Source of the DNA: Agelaius tricolor
Lineage: Eukaryota; Chordata; Aves; Passeriformes; Icteridae
Reading direction: 5' to 3'
Assembly: GCA_023055355.1 (NCBI GenBank)
Contig: JALJCS010000009.1
Coordinates: 26,313,001-26,377,000, forward strand
DNA: 64,000 bases
The notes below the pieces were generated by a model. That model had not been told where the DNA came from and ran no database searches. It worked only from the letters and a program-made list of their open reading frames with translations. Of this stretch, positions 11,161 through 23,800 are shown one piece after another; the stretch's first letter is position 1; the number at the start of each line of letters is the position of its first letter. A program made the position numbers and the translations under genes.

Positions 11161-14100
11161 GACCAGGCATTTGCATTCCCCTGCACCAACACAGACAATA
11201 TTGGCATGACATCAGTAGGCAAGCAACAAACTGGCAAATTGACTCTGTTCTTGTGTCCCAATCCTGCTCTGTCTGAAGTCAATGACTAAAATCCCATTTG
11301 CTTGCAACAAAAACAGATCAAGTCTTAGTTTTCCTGCTGCTCCAGCCACCAAGCATGTGTGCCTACCTACACTGAAAGAATTATGTGTTATTGTGCTGCA
11401 AATAATGGTCCCTGATACTCATTGGAATAAACTTCAGGTTGGCTTTAGTGCTTTCTGCCAGAGTCCTCATTGCTCCTACCAGCAACTAGGTATTCCTGTG
11501 TGCAGAGAGCAAACACAGCAGGGCTGTGGGCTACAGGTGTTATGCTGTTAGCAAGTATATCTCCTAAAAATAATAAATTAGCAGCAGGGCAGCTGTGAAA
11601 GTCCTATGCTGAGAAAAGAAGGAATGAGTAGCATAGTATGGCATAGCATAGCCCAGACCATCTATTTTGGTCACTAGTAAGTTATTTATGGGTTCAGTCA
11701 CTTGGTCTCACAGAATTCCATTTCAGCTTAGGCTAGGTAAAATTATGTTTTTCTTCCCTCCCCAGGCATGTTTCCATGTTCTAGTTTTGGACATCCTGCC
11801 TTGATATGTAGGAGGCTGCAACCCTCTCCGTTTAACACCCCCTCCAGCTGCCCCAGCCCAGCAGAGCTCCTGATCCCCCAGCTGCTCACACAGGCTCCCT
11901 CCCTCCAAGGAGTGCAGCCAGTGTGACTGAAGAAGACAGAAATTGATTTCCAGACTTGGAGTGTTTTTCTTAGCCTTGAAACGTGCTATAGGGCTAGCAC
12001 AATAAAGCCTTCCTCTCACTCAAGGGCCTTTCTCATGTGAGCAGGGAACACTGCTGCCACAGCAGAATCCAGCTGCTGGCAGCCCTGGGTGCTCACCCCC
12101 AGTGAAGCCTGCATGCCTTTCAGAGCACAGGCAGCAAGGTGGGCATGGCAGCCTGCAAGGCAGAGCCCACCTTGTGCATAAAATCATAGGTAAGCACATA
12201 ACCACACATGATATTTCAGCAGGTGTGGGGTGCAAAGCCTAGCAAAGGCTGCCCAGCTGATACTTGACTAGCAGGTGGTCTTCTCTGAGCCTTGTGCTCC
12301 TCCTGACTCATGTGTGTGATGAACCAGGGTTAGAGCAGAGAATGGAGCAGATCCCCTCCTGTGGCACCTTTCCGGTGCCTCAGACCCAGTGCTGAGCTCC
12401 AGCATGAACCCCTCCTGTGCCATCCCTGTGTTTCCATCCTCACTCCTTCCTGCTGGCCTGACCTCAGCCTCACCTTTCCCTCCTCTCCTCTGCCAGCTCC
12501 CAGTTCCATGTGAGGTCACCATCCCTTGATCTCTGCCCCGTTTGTTCCTCTCCTCCTTCGAACTAGGCCTTTGCCCAGGCAGCTGGGCTCTCTAAAAGCC
12601 TTGTGATTTCATTCAGCTCCTGACCCTTCGGCTCCAGGCTGATTTTGGCCTGAAGCCTTGGAGACTAGGACACAGAAAGGCAAGAAACACCAGGAAGTTT
12701 GAAGAGGGTGGTTTTCTAGTTTCAGTGGTCAACCTCCACATCAGAAAAACCACGGGTGCTGTTGGTCATTTTCTCAAGACTGAGACGTCACAAGTGCCTC
12801 TTTGGTGCCACCCAAATCCCATACCAGATCTGTGATCGACAAGCTTCTGCTTCCAGGGTGGTGATCTGGTGCTTCCCACATGCACAAAATTAAATCCCCA
12901 TTAGAGATGAAGTGTGTGTGTTTCTCCATGTGCACATTCATGTGTACACTCAATGTCTCAGGCCTGGTGGCACCGGGCTGGCACTGTCATTACAGCCACG
13001 CCACAAGCCACCGCAGGCGCCAAGGGCTACAGCTCTCCATGGAAACTCTAATCCCTGGGAAATGAGATCTTAGGTTTTTTTGTTTTAAGAAACCCACAAA
13101 AAATAGCTGAGAGATTGCAGAACTAGATAGAAAGCTTTAAGAACGCCAACACCTTATCACACAGACTGCCCCTAGCCCTATCCCCCAAACAGTCAAGCTG
13201 GCTTTTAGGGCTTGTTTCTGAAGACACAAGTTATTTATGATTTCCACCCACCTCTCAACATGCACTTCGTCTGTTGTCTCTCCTTTGTCAGTTAAAAAAA
13301 ACAGTAAAAAAACAGATAAAAATGGAGGGCAATTTCATCACCTACACATTTTTTCCTATATAATTTATCCTGGACAGATGAATAGAAATGATAGAAGTGG
13401 TTTAAATGTACAGTGGAGTAGCTGTTTGTCCATCATATGCTTAAGGGAAAAAAATAGCAACACCACCCACTGATTATGCAGTCAGTATTATGGCTTTACA
13501 TATGCTTGTGTGTGGAATGAATTCTGGAATGACAGTATCATTGTATACCAGTTGAGGATTCATTTTCTGGCTAATCTATAGCTCAGATCATTACTCACAA
13601 AGCACAGCTCTGGCCTGGCTTTCTCATTGAGCTGTAATAACAAAGTTAGAGAATGCTAAATTTCCACACCCTGTTTCACTGCCTTGGAATAACAAACACT
13701 CCATTTCCAGTTTCCTGTGCAGTCCATCAGGGTGGAGCTTCATGTCCAGTCTGTCCAAGAAGCTGCACATCTGCAAAGCACTGGGCACTTTCAGGTCCCT
13801 GTCCTGGGAGCCAGACTTGCTCCACAGGTGTTGTCACCTCCTGTTAGCCAGCACAGTGAGGACATCACAAGACTACGTGCTCTCAGCAACCAGCATCAGG
13901 CTGTGGCATGGACTGGTAAAGTGCTGAAGTGCTAAACTAGGCCTGATTTAAAGGAATACAAAACCCCAAACCCTAAAAAACTCAGAAAATGCCCCAATTC
14001 AGTTCTCCATAGGAAACATGGGTAATTTTCAATAAGGAAATGCTCCTGTTTGTGTGTCTTTATGATATGTGGCCTCCTGAGTTACAGACCAGTGCAACAT

Positions 14101-15193
14101 GGCCCATGTATAACACAGAGCAGCACACTTTCCATGGGAAGCAGCAAGGGCCACTATAAACATTTGATTTATGAGATTAAATAAAATGTATTTATCAAGC
14201 CAGTAAGGTGCATGTAAAGATAAGAAATTCTGCCAAGTGTGAAAGAAGTCCATCTTCTAACACCCTGGCACACTTCAAATAAAGATTTCAGCAGCAACAT
14301 TTGGCAAAAGAAAAAGAACTCCAGCTTCTCCAGGCATCCTTTGAAGGCTGTTTGTGGATCTATGGACCATGGATTGTCTTTGCCCTCTCAGGCTGCTGGG
14401 ACAGGTGGTTCCAGGTCTTCTCTGTATCTGTTAAAGTGCCAGGTGCACCTGCAGGATTTAAAGCATATAGGTCTTTGTGCAGGAAGCTAATCTCTCTAAT
14501 TTTATCCATTAATTAACTAGATGCCAACTGGAGAGTACAGGTGTTTGGCAGTTTCATGAGACACACACCACAGAGGCAGCAGCTGCTGTTGTATTACCTG
14601 AAAGTGCCAAATGTTCCTCACTTGTAGCCCAGCACAGAGGACTGTACTGGGGTGACCCAAATGCTGTGACTCTCTGTGCTGCAATGAGATTTTGGTCAGC
14701 TTAAGCTGCAGAGGAGGTTCAAGTCTCAGACTGATGAGTCCCAGCAGATCTAGCCATTGGATTTAGGATATTGTGGTCCCAGCTGTGTTTCTGCCTGAGG
14801 TCTGACATGACAGCAGGGATGCTCCATGGGATTTGTGCCAGTGTCTCTGCTCACACAATGCTGGTAAACCCAGGGAGAAGCAGTCAAGAAAGCAGCATGG
14901 CTGGCAGTGTGTGGCAGCAGCAAAGGTCACAGCCCCCAGCTGCACCAGACCCAAAATCAGGGGTGCATCACATGGGTCATATGGTGGTGAGGAAAAGGAG
15001 CTGGAGGATCACTCATACTCCACAAACTAACACAAAGGTCTGAAAGATGACAAAGCATCCCCATTTCTCATCCCTGCCAGGCCTGTATGTTTGAAGCAGG
15101 TCTTGGCAGCCCACAGAAGTGGAATGGCTGGGAATGGATCTAAATGCCACAGTCCTTGTAGCTTCATGTCCAGAAAGTGAGAAGCCAGGACTT
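11161..15193. other. Gene-free single-copy stretch
   Basis: No mobile element or gene recognised. The section 11.75-12.65 kb is somewhat richer in G+C but poor in CpG, so it is not a CpG island. Short open frames on the minus strand at 11.7-12.5 kb carry no domain. Confidence 0.5.
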
Positions 15194-15325
15194 GCTTCAG
15201 GTGAAAAAAAATATCCAAATTTTAACACAAAGAGCCTCCCTTCTCTGTGAGCTTTTTCCTCACAGGATTGGCTTCAGGTGAAAAAAAATCCAAGTTTCAA
15301 CACAAACAGCCTCCCTTCTCTGAGG
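15194..15325 (+). repeat. Imperfect local duplication, offset 77 bp
   Basis: A unit of about 55 bp beginning 'gcttcaggtgaaaaaaaat' occurs at 15194-15250 and again at 15271-15325. The copies differ by a 2-base indel in the AT-rich centre and a few substitutions, and about 20 bp of unrelated sequence lies between them. Both end in 'gcctcccttctctg'. It is a small tandem duplication and not a known transposon family that I recognise. Confidence 0.85.
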
Positions 15326-18300
15326 CCCCCTCCCCCTTTCCCCTCTCTGTGTTGCCTTGGTTTTATGGTGGGAGTTCTGGTCTGTAGGTGGGAGGTAGCT
15401 GCTGGGTACTCCAAACTGGAAGCAGTTCAGGATCTGTTCCCAGTGCCTTGTCCCAGGCCACCATCTATGTCCTAGTAAGAGTTTCCAGAAGAAAGAGTTT
15501 GGAGGAGGTGTAACAGGGATAAATGGAGATGCCCACTGCCCTGCCATGAGCACAGGACAGTGATGGCTGCAGCTGAGGGCAGGCAGTGGTGAGACCCTGA
15601 GAGGATATTCAGTGAGAATCCAGGCTTGTTTTTTTGGGAGATGCTTAAGATTATAATGCATCCAGCTCCCATAAACTTCCTCTGAAAACCCACACCTCCT
15701 GCAGGGATGAGATCTAGCATGCACCCACTGAGTTTGTCCGCAGGAGCTGCAGCATGCCTGACGCAGGCACAGGGGTGACAGAACAGCAGGGTTCCCTGGT
15801 GATGCCACCAGAGCTGTGAACAGACAGAAAGGTCTCCCCCCAACACCGCCCCCCAGCTGATTATCATGCTCCAGGAAGGTTTTGCACGTGCAAGATATCT
15901 GTAAGGCCTGCTGCCAACTTTTTGTCAAAGCACTGATTTCTCGTGATGTGAGTTACTGCTTTCTTCTAGTAATTATTGATAATGCTCTTGGATGAATTAC
16001 AGACATTTAAAAATGAATTAGACTGTATGTGTGTCTGTCTCTCCCGTCCCCTTTCTGTTTCCCCACCATAGAATCTATGGCTTTGAAATGTTGATACATA
16101 TTCATTACAGCTTCTAAGACTTGAAAGGCATAGCTAAAGGGAGAGCTCAGATCAACAAGAATGTGAAAGCAGCAATGAAAGCAGGATCCTGGCTGTAAGC
16201 ACAGTGAGTAAGCAGCATTTGAGCAGTCAGCATAGGGGGCAAGGTACCAGGTCTGAATCCTGCTCCTAGTTCTGCTACTGCCTCTGATGGCTGCAGACAG
16301 GACCCTGTGTCCTGGCTCCCTCGGCCACAGCCCTGATGTGGGGATGCTCACCAGGCCTCTGAAGCATTATGTGCTGTAAATGCAATCTCAAGTGACAAAT
16401 GAATCCAGCCACCACCTTTCTTGCCATTTCCACTTGACAAAGCAATGAATCCAATGAGAAATTCTTTTGGGGAAAAAAAAGAGCCCTGAGCATGTACCAA
16501 AACCACAGGTGAAAGCATCCTGTGCTTGCGGTGTGAGAGCAGAATCCCAGTGGCAGATGGTGCACACACACTTTTGTACAGGCAGGCACACACTGGCTCA
16601 CGTGCTCCATGCTTCCACAGAGACACTCTTTGTTCTGTCTTGTTTTGAAGAGTTCCCAACACAGAAGTTCAAACAACTTTGGATGTCTCTTCCATACCTG
16701 TTCCTGTAGTCTGAGGTGTGGTGAGAAAAGGCACATGAAAGATGGTTGTGCTAGGGCTGTTGCAGTGGTGCAGGTGTGAAGAGAGGCAAACCTTCTTTGT
16801 ACCAATCGGGTGGCATGGTGTCAACACTTGCATCTCACTCTTTTTTCTCCCTTTCCACTGCAGCTCCCTGGGTGAATTTCTTTGATGTGAAGGTACATCT
16901 AGCACAGGAAGGCATTTGGCTAGTGGTCTCCATTCAGGGCAAGACAGAAAATCATATTTTGTAGGAATTAAATCATTTATCTGGAAGAAAACCTTCCCAA
17001 CTGAATTTTAACTACAGAGAAGTTTTGGATTTTAGCAACCTGGCGGGTTTTTTTCAATAAAATCAATGCAGCTGAAGAATTCCTAAGCAGATGTGGCTGT
17101 GACCTCTGAGCAGTTCTGCCTCTCCCTGGCACAGCTTCAGAATGCAAAACTTACATTTGGGAAATCTTCAAGCTCTTGTGTGAAGGCACATTCTCCTGTT
17201 AAAACTCTGTCTAGATTACTCATTTAGTGCCTTTATAGTCAAGGCACCACCTGTATTTTTTTTTTTTTTTTTAATTTCTTCCTGAGAATTGCTCTATGCT
17301 TGTGTTAAATGCCAGGCTGGTGAAAAGTTTCATATTAACAGCAAAAGGCCTCAACATAGAGCAGGCTGAGTACCAGCACTGCTTGAATAAGCTTTTTCCT
17401 TACAGGTTCTGATGCTAATGCATCTCCAATATTATCCCCAGAGATAAGAGACTCACTTTCACTTCCTAGCCTCTCTGCCAGGCTTGCCAGTGAAAGAGGG
17501 AGAGTTTCCAGCAGTGATGGTATTTCTGACGTGCACTGATCAAGTAGGAGCTGGACTGGGACTAAGTTCATTTCCTATCGGCTGACAGCCAGCCAGCACA
17601 TGATAGAAATTTGCAGTCCCTGCTGCTGTGGGGGCTGGATTCATATTGGCAAACTCCACATGAAAAGGCTGTCTAACCCATTACTAAACTGTTGATGCCA
17701 AGACATTTCTCTGTCTCCTGTGAGGATTCATTTTATAGTCTTTCTGATGAATAGCCCTTGATATAAAATAGTCGGGAATAAAAAGGTACAAAATAGAAAA
17801 AAGCATATACAGGAAGAAAGCATAGCTCTCTGTTTCTTGATGCACAAAGATCTATCTCTGAACTCTGAAAATATGCAGGCTGGATAAGGGATGCCATTAG
17901 ATTTACGAAGGAGACCTTCTTTTGTCCCTTACACAAAGGTCACATCTGGAGCATAGGCTAAAACCATCACGTGAAAAGAGGGATGCAAAGCAGGTTTCCA
18001 GGAACCTTGACCAGCTGCAGTCCCCAGGGACGCTCTGTGAGGATGAGTTGGACTTAGTGTAGACGAAGTGAGAGCCCCTCCTTCCCCTGGTGCACACAGA
18101 AGGGAGGTGACATTAGGAAACAATCCTCAGAAAAACAAACATAAGTCTTACACAAGAGTGCCTGGGCTGAGCACCTTGCCATCCATGGCAAAGCACAGGG
18201 TATGAATTAATACTCTGACTCACCTTAGCATAAGGGCTTTGTAGGAAACTCAGTAAACCCAACACCCAGCAGAAATCATGTGTCAGCCCCAAACTCTGCT

Positions 18301-20310
18301 TTCTCTTGGGTTTCTTTTGGGGTTTTTCCTCTGCCACTGCCATACAGCTCCCTCTTCCCAGGGTAGAGATTGCAAGATCCACTTGATAACATGGATCAGG
18401 CAGAAGGCACAGGCCAGGCACTGTCAGCATAAGCTGACTTAGTACCATGGGTCCAATGTCTCTGTCCCAGTTTTACACTGGGAGAGAGCATGGCCAAGTG
18501 TGGTGTTAGGTAAGCTATGAAGTGTGTGGCTTAATTTACACACACTTGACACTGTGGAGGGCATTGAAGAGCTGTTCCTTAAGCTGTTCAAGAAGCAGCA
18601 GCTGGAGTGAAGGACCAGTATTTTGGGGAGTCAGTCAGCCCTGCTACCCAATTGATGGGATGCCTTAGGGCAACACCAGCCCAGGTGAGGCACAGAACAT
18701 GTATTTCCCCTTTACTGGAAGGGATGAACCATGGCCCAAGTGCTACTAGAAACTCTCCTTTCTGTGGTCATGCAATGAAGCTGATGTACCTTCATAAACC
18801 ACCACAAATAAAGTCAGGCTTTGGCTTTTAGTGCTGCTTCTGTTTGATGGCCAAGACTGTTTTGTTTGATGGCTGACTACTTTAATGTGGCCTTCATCAG
18901 CACCTTTCCCCCAAGATGAGGAGAGTGTCAGAAAGATATCAGCAGTGGTTTAGGGGTAGCTGGATGCTGCTGTTCTGAATTTAATAGCAGGACAGCCTCC
19001 ATTTACATGACCTGGTGTGAGGCAGACACAAAGACTGCAGTTCTCATGACACCAGTGTATGGTCTCCTTACAAGTAAACCTATCATGTCCATCAGGTTAC
19101 TTCCTAAGGGTAGATGAGGCTCCAAGTGGACTGCATTTTGCCCTCTGGTAACAGGCTAGCTGGTCTCATGCTGTCTCTGTCTGTCACCCCCCTTGGCCAG
19201 GCCACTCAGGAGAACAAACCACAACTGAAAGCTTGGACAGTAGAAGGACACATAATGCTGGGACTTGTTTCATGCAGCAAGCCAAGACCTTTCATAAGGT
19301 CTGCAGTTTGAGAAAATCTGTGTTCTGAAAAGACAACAAGAGGTTTCTGTGGACTCAGCCAGGGGTTTCCAGCTTAATGGCATGCCAAGCTCTGGAGCTG
19401 CAGTGGACTGTCACTGACCTAACAGACCAAGGCTGGTATAGACCAAGGTAGATACAGGCCCACACAGAGCAGAATGCAGGATACCAAAAGACTTGACTCA
19501 GTCTTAAAACCATAGCTTTTTACTGATATTGGAAGAAGTGATGGGCACGTTAAAGATGAGGGAGCAAACTCCAGGTCATCAATACAGGCCTAGTAATTGC
19601 AGGCTATGTATTAAAGGAGCTAGATGTTATGGGCACTGTGGTATTATATCAGCGTGGGCAAAGAGAGGTGTCTTGGGGAGGAGCAAAATAAATCCATATT
19701 AAAGAAGTTCATTACCCATGCCAGAGTGCATGCATATGTCACAGCCTGGATCTGTGCTGCTGGCTGCCTTCCCAAACCAATGCACAACACAGCAAGAAGG
19801 AAACAACAACATCTATTTCCCTGAGATTCTGGAAAGAGAAACAAATTTTTCCTCAGAAGGGAAAGTCCAGCATGTTTATTTTACCTCTTCAGTAAGCCAC
19901 AGAACCAGCAAAGACAGCAGTCTTCTCTCTTGGACAGAGTCTCTTTCTCCTTTCACTGCCAGTGCCTGCCTCTGGCAGGCTGAGGTTTAGAGCCTCATCT
20001 GAGCTGAGGGACCCAATGCTCCACTGCTTCTTCTTGATAGCACCTCATTTCATCTGTGCAAGAGAAGAACAGGAGCTATCTGAGCTGGAGCTGCCTTCAG
20101 CCACAGAAGTTGAGTGGTGTCTCGCACTCTGTGCCTGCACAGGTAGACCGACCAACACGCTGTCACCACCCCCAGCCTCAGGAGGCCACAAGCTCGTCCC
20201 TCCTGGCAAGGGCTGTGCTCTCAGTGTCTGCCAGAGGATGCCAATCTTCTGCATGTCCCTCTTGCCATTCCATCCCCAGAACATGGAAAATTGCTTTACT
20301 GGCCAGGAGG
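15326..20310. other. Gene-free single-copy stretch
   Basis: A T-run lies at 17256-17272. A 222-codon open frame runs across 15260-15928 on the minus strand. It has no recognisable domain, is rich in Cys, Trp, His and Ser, and overlaps the local duplication, so I do not call it a gene. No repeats of known family are seen. Confidence 0.5.
17256..17272. repeat. Poly-T run (17)
   Basis: An uninterrupted T tract, a simple sequence repeat in otherwise single-copy DNA. Confidence 0.9.
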
Positions 20311-20352
20311 TACTCTATAAGAAGTACTCTATAGTACTCTAAGTACTCTATA
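20311..20352. repeat. Short cluster of TACTCTA repeats
   Basis: TACTCTA or TACTCTATA recurs at 20311, 20325, 20335 and 20344, an irregular 9-14 bp period. It is too short and irregular to be a known satellite, and probably grew by replication slippage. Confidence 0.8.
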
Positions 20353-20752
20353 AGCTATAAGAATAGCTATGGTTGCAAGCCTTCTTCATCACCCAATGCC
20401 TCAAGTTCCTGTGATTGCAGCTACTTGAGGCACATGAGTGGTCTTGCCTGCTTCATATTTCAGTGAGATGTATGAAGCAGCTCTCCTTCTTCATAATCCA
20501 AGACAGGTCCCCTTTCTTTGGGGTAGATTAGAAAGCTGATCTGTTAATTTATCCTTATATGTTCTTTAATTCATCTATATATGTAACAGCTGTATCTTGG
20601 AATTGCTAACACAAGATCAGTTCTCATTATATCAAAGAAAAAGTGTAGTGGTTCATTCCTATTCACTCTTTTAAAATCAGACGAAGAATTCTTGTAATGA
20701 CTGGCTCTGGGCAAGAAAGTCATCAGCAAAGAAGCAGAGGACTGTGACTATT

Positions 20753-20843
20753 TATCTATCTATCTATCTATCTATCTGTCTCTCCGTCTATCTATCTATC
20801 ATATGTGTGTGTGTGTTTGTGCGTGTGTGTGTGTGTGTGTGTG
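20753..20843. repeat. Compound microsatellite (TATC)n-(TG)n
   Basis: Twelve in-phase tetranucleotide units fill 20753-20800: six TATC, then TGTC, TCTC, CGTC, then three TATC. They are followed directly by a TG array at 20804-20843 with a few interruptions. The interrupted centre shows age in the middle with purer ends. Length polymorphism is likely. Confidence 0.97.
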
Positions 20844-23800
20844 GAGTGTCTCTGAAAAACAAACCCTTCTGTATGCTAATTTTTCCCTTTGAGTTTCCAA
20901 GACAACAGTGGTTTCACTCAGTGCTGTCCCTATATAACTCCCTGGTCCTCCCTCCTTAGAGATGACTGCATGGTTTGTAAGGACACTATTTTTTTCTCCA
21001 TTTCTATACTTTTCCCATTTATTGCTAATCATCCATACTGAACTATGCTACCCCTGGTATCTATGGCTATGGTTTCATCATGAGGAGAGTATCATCCACC
21101 CTGGTGCAATGGCCCCATGTGTATTTTCTTTACCCGTGTTGCATGTGGAGTCATTTACCCCATTTTCAAATAAACTATCTCACTTGACTGTGGGGCAGAA
21201 GTAGGTCCATGGGAAGATTTTGTGCTGTCACACTCTGAAGATCACCCCTTAACCTGGGAAATCTTTTGTCTGGTATAACTTGTTCTGCATCTGCATCCAA
21301 AGACATTCAGAAGAATGAGCTTTCCTCATTAAATTTGCACTCTGGGAAGCATCTCGGTAACAGGTAGCAGTGGTTGTGGCCACTGCATGTAGTAGGATTT
21401 AGCTACATTTTTCCTAGGCTGGCAGGAATAGATGTCATTTTGCACTCAATAGATGTCATTTTTGCATAGGCAGGTAGCAGAAGTCATGTAAATTCATTTT
21501 GCCACTGCCACTGCTTATGCTCTGCAGTTTAGACTTTCCTGGTAATGCAACTATGCAAGGGAGGCCTGCAAAAATAATGCAGCAGTGCCTGTTTCTTTTC
21601 TCATTTTCCCCTGGGTGCAGATCCTTCTAGAGTCTGAAGTGCTCACCCACTGTGAAACAAACCTGAAGCCTTGTCTTGCTATTCCCTTCATGAGAAGGTT
21701 GTTCTTCAGCCCTGGGATCTCACCTGTGGGGAACACTTTCCTAATTTTCAAACTGTACTCTTCCCTATTGTTCATTTCCACTGAGAGCAGTCCAGCAGTC
21801 CAGCTCCTCTCTTCCTTGGCTGAAAACTGAAGTCATTTGCCAGCTGCATCACTGCCTTCTCCCATGTATCTCTATTTCTGTCCCACAGCAAACATTGCCA
21901 TGGAAAACTTTGATAAGTAGAGTTTAGAAACTGCAACAGGATAGTACAGATTTCTAAATACTGCTAAGAAGTAGTGGCTCAGACTGTGATTTGAAGGAGG
22001 CTTCTTCTCCACTATTGCTAGAAATTCTCATTCCTTATCAGTCCAGAAGAACAAACTTGCTCTCTATCTAATAGGACATGAGTGCTGGTGGGATATAAGC
22101 AAATGCTTATGAAAGTATGTGGTTCCTGGGGTGGTACAGGGAAGCACAAGAAGAGAACTGAATGCTGCATAATCTGTGAAGAAGCTGTGAATCAGGTCTT
22201 CATGTTTATCTTTTTTCCAGACTTCATTTTTCTGCTCTTTAAAATAAAAAGCAGCAGTGAGACAGATCCCAGGCCCAGGCCTGGTTTTAGAGCACTTTGT
22301 ATTTGGTGCATTCAGAAACTTACCCAAGTCTTAGAGAGGTATGTGCAGCTCTGAAAAATACCCTGGAAAATGGATTCTCCCCCCAGAAAGTTGGAGAAAA
22401 TGCTCATATTTATTGTTGAGGTAAAGTCAACACAAATATAAACATTCCTTGACATTGTGTAAAGTTTGTGTATCACTGTAGAGGTAGAAGGGTGTTGTGA
22501 AGCACTGCTGGCCCGCACTGGTCTGCCCATTGGCTCATTGTAGGATATAGGGCAAAGTGTGTTCCAGAGCTCCATCCCTGAGATGCACGTGACAAGACAC
22601 ATGAAACCTGGCAGATATCACTTGTATTTTTAAAATCTGTTGAGATCTTCTGCAGAAATTTTTAAAAGTGGACAAAACAGTTTTTAATCTAAGTCCTATT
22701 GCTCCAGGCAAGTAGAAATAGTGAGAAGATGAAGATAACAGATCTATTGAGACATTCAGATTTCATTCTGGTCTTGAACTTGGTACACACATACTTGATT
22801 TTTAAAGTTGTTAACTTGTGAATGTGAGAACTATTTTGAGAACCTCTGCTGCCTTTAACAAGGTTCAAGGAGAACAAGATTTTGGACAACAACACGTACA
22901 GGTAAACACAGATGCCCCTTTCAGTCAGATGCTTCAATTATGGCTGAGAATTTTATGTGTTCTTCTCCAAAAAAAAAAAAAGAAAAAGAAAAAGAAAAAA
23001 ATTCCTAAAGGTATCTAGTGTCACATCACAAACAAAGGAGCTTGGTAATCAGGTGTCCTTAGCTATATTGTGACCTTGGCCACTACAGAAAATCACTCTG
23101 GCAGCCTCCATCACCCTAAGAGATCCTTGATCTTCTAGCACAATAAGCAGGTTATTACGCTCTCCACTGTTCGTGCAGAATAGCAAACAATCAGATCAGC
23201 TAAGAAGCAGCCTGTACTCATTCAGTTCCTTGAAGTGCTCTGTGCAAGATTAACACCTGAATGCCTTTGTCCACAGGAGCATGCCTTAGATCACACGTCA
23301 CAAACAGGTGCTCTAGCTTAACTTTGATTATGTGCATTTATAAAGTACAGGTGATCAAGTACAAAGGAAAGAGGCAAATAATAGCAAACAGAAATTAAAT
23401 AAATAATAAAAAATTGAGCAGTAGAGAAAAAAAAAAACCTCAATCAATCTGCAGCATTATTGCACAGCATGGACCTAACTGTTGAAAAACTGCTAATGGA
23501 AGCAGTCATTCTTGACTTGTCCAGGAATAGCTGAGGAGATCACAAAGGTGACAGCTTGATTCTCAGCTTGTGACAAACAACACAGCACTAGCTATTTACC
23601 TAAGATAAAAAATCTGTGTGTGAAAAGCCCTTTCCCAAAGAGGGAAAAATCCCAATCCACAGACATTTCTCCTATGAAGACAAGTCATACCTGGTTGCTA
23701 CAGCACACAACTTTGTGTGGAGCATGAGGGTTTACAGAGCATTTCCCTTAAGTGGTATCAAAGTCAGTTTTCATATGTCAGGCTCAAATTTTAAGAGAGC

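Noticed and set aside
15260..15928. 222-codon open frame, minus strand
   Set aside because: No recognisable domain, rich in Cys, Trp, His and Ser like translated non-coding DNA. It partly covers a local duplication, and there is no promoter or splice context.
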